From the NCBI RefSeq assembly GCF_017591435.1, contig NC_059283.1:11630945-11694944 (forward strand): DNA of 64,000 nucleotides, given 5' to 3'. This document shows, one piece after another, positions 61,788 to 64,000 of the stretch; position 1 is the first letter of the stretch, and every line of letters starts with the position of its first letter. The notes under the pieces were generated by a model that saw only the letters and a list, made by a program, of their open reading frames with translations, searched no databases and was not told where the DNA came from. Made by a program: the position numbers and the translations under genes. This stretch comes from Portunus trituberculatus (taxonomy: Eukaryota; Arthropoda; Malacostraca; Decapoda; Portunidae).

Positions 61788-61863
61788 ATCAGTGCCTGCC
61801 TCCACTAAGCCCATCCCTCTCGACAGTTCATTTCCCTCCTGCCTGGTCCTTCTTTCCCTTACC

Positions 61864-62478
<615 letters not shown>

Positions 62479-62560
<82 letters not shown>

Positions 62561-62612
62561 ATTGTGTATTTGCATATTAGTGGTGGCCTGGTGTAAAAGT
62601 TGAATTCTTAAT

Positions 62613-62663
<51 letters not shown>

Positions 62664-62720
62664 AAGAAAGAAAGAAAGAAAGAAAAGAAAGAGAGCGAGC
62701 GAGCGAGCGAGAGACACAGT
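62479..62720. repeat. (GT)n, (GA)n, (GAAA)n, (GAGC)n
   Basis: GT at 62479-62559, GA at 62613-62659, GAAA at 62659-62685 and GAGC at 62692-62711, the last three contiguous. Confidence 0.97.
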
Positions 62721-63261
62721 GAGAAAAAGAGAGAAAGAGACTCATACACAAACACACACAAATTGAATAAGTAGAATAAATACCAGGCCTGGAACACACA
62801 CACAGGAGGCGGCCGTTCATTATGCAAGCTGGGAGCAACACGTCGCCTCGCCGCCATACCAAATAAACAATAAATTCGTCCCCCACAAACATATTTTTAG
62901 TCCCTAGTGAACCCATGGAAGCAGCGAGTGATGGGGTGTGGCGATGGGGTGGGAGGATGGGGTGAGTGATGGGTGTAATACTGAAGGGTTTCGAGGGTGA
63001 TGGTGTTGTTATGGTGGTGGCGGGTGGTGGATGGGAGTGTGTGTTGATGGTGATGATAATAGTGATATGGGGCGAGGTGGTAGTAATCAGGTGTAATAGG
63101 GAGGTTACAGGCTGGTGATGAATATGATTATCCCTATAGGAGATCACATGTTGGTGGTGGTGATGGTGGTGATAATAATTATGTCCATGGAAGAGCCACG
63201 GATTATGTGGAATACAATGGAATGTCATATTCATTTGTGTCAAGTAGCGCGCACCTACAGA
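62721..63261. repeat. Spacer then GATGGGGTG/GGTGGTGAT-rich degenerate tract
   Basis: G/T-rich words (GATGGGGTG, GGTGGTGG, GATGGTG) from about 62930 to 63170 without strict period; unique flanks. Confidence 0.6.

Positions 63262-63297
<36 letters not shown>
63262..63297. repeat. (CA)n microsatellite
   Basis: Short CA run. Confidence 0.97.
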
Positions 63298-63299
<2 letters not shown>

Positions 63300-64000
63300 A
63301 GGCAGCATGCTATAGTAATGCTACAAAACAATCCACGCAAATGTTCATCGTTTAATCTCGCAAATGACACATAAATCCATCACCTGAACAGCAATTCCCT
63401 TCCATAATATTTCTTTTATTCTCACCTTAGCCTTAATGCCCATAACAATTGCCCCAACGGCCTTTATTGCCCTACACAAGTCTCGCGGATGAGGCCTCAT
63501 TAAATAGATAGATTGCCGCGGAGACGACCAATCTGGGGAACCATTTTATTGCTGCTGCTTCATAAGGTTTATATTCGCAGCACGTTTCTCTCCTGCCTTC
63601 CTGGTGTGCTCCCGGAATCCCAGTTCAAATCGGGTATTGAATTAGGGAATACTCCGTCGAGGGTGGGGAGTAAAAATTGTAAAGAGTGTGTGTTTTGGTG
63701 TGTTTCAAGTGAGTGTGTTTTTCCACGTCTCGGTGTCCCTCTCGCGGTGTTTAGTGCGTGCAATGCTTAATGCGGCGTGGTAATGAAAGTGTGTTGTAGT
63801 TAACGACGTCGTCTATTCCGTTTAGTTTATTTATGTATTTTTCCTACGTTGGTTCGCCGCTGGGAAATCGGTTCACGTAATTAGCTCATAGGTCTGTTTG
63901 GCGGTTTTAATTTGATGAAAGAATTTGAGCTAATTAAATGTGCCCTAAGTCCATTCGCTACCCATATGATGCTATTGAAATTTAATGAATGTAATTACCT
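63298..64000. other. Repeat-poor terminal segment with clustered TAAT cores
   Basis: About 700 bp with no microsatellite and no recognised transposon. The last 125 bp holds TAATTAG (63878), TTAATTT (63907), TAATTAAA (63931), TTTAATG (63981) and TAATTA (63992), the core type bound by homeodomain proteins. It may be the edge of a conserved non-coding element; this is inference. Confidence 0.3.

Overview
The window is non-coding eukaryotic DNA, dominated by simple-sequence repeats and transposon debris. Its style suggests an arthropod, most likely a decapod crustacean (crab-like). The evidence is: more than 100 long (CT/GA)n, (CA/GT)n, (CCT/GGA)n, (TTA)n and (ACT/AGT)n tracts, the largest CT tract being 202 bp; several tRNA-derived SINE families; decayed 3' ends of non-LTR retrotransposons; short TTAGG (arthropod telomere-type) arrays; and no bacterial-style gene layout. 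The taxonomic call is inference. I found no protein-coding exon, rRNA or CRISPR array I would defend. Nearly all long open frames are translations of microsatellites (SLSLS, RERER, THTHT, CVCVC, PPPP, EEEE) or of T-rich tandem repeats.

Layout. 0-6 kb: pyrimidine-rich tandem repeats, then a dense cluster of CT, GA, CA and trinucleotide tracts that switch strand repeatedly; a decayed LINE 3' end (LINE-A) lies at 3.27-3.57 kb. 5.9-7.3 kb: a second LINE-A 3' end split by a SINE (SINE-A), a 134-bp tandem array apparently grown from the LINE tail, a LINE-D fragment and a tRNA-like SINE-D. 8-11 kb: tandem duplications and CA/GA tracts. 11.3-14.1 kb: a roughly 145-bp satellite (S1) interrupted by SINE-A and SINE-B. 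15-17.2 kb: trinucleotide, 33-bp and 62-bp arrays. 18.7-20.5 kb: a 140-bp repeat, a LINE-D 3' end and a 746-bp array of an 11-bp minisatellite. 21.7-23.3 kb: a 150-bp satellite (S2). 23-34 kb: microsatellites, SINE-A, LINE-D and satellite S3 (with another SINE-A inside it). 34-43 kb: MITE-like elements with terminal inverted repeats, LINE-D ends, a 77-bp hairpin at 37.85 kb, SINE-C and a compound (CA)(TA)(TG) palindrome. 43-48.5 kb: relatively complex GC-richer sequence, TGG minisatellites and an inverted segment of satellite S4. 49-60 kb: MITE-2, SINE-B, LINE-D next to SINE-A, long T-rich repeats and a second SINE-C. 60-64 kb: microsatellites, then 0.7 kb of repeat-poor sequence with clustered TAAT cores.

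There is no gene system to describe. The internal logic is that of a repeat nursery: SINEs sit inside satellites and LINE ends, LINE tails appear to seed tandem arrays, and SINE-C sits inside CA microsatellites in both of its copies. The items most worth testing are the 77-bp hairpin, the CA-flanked tRNA-Val-like SINE-C, the two TIR element families and the satellite inversion.
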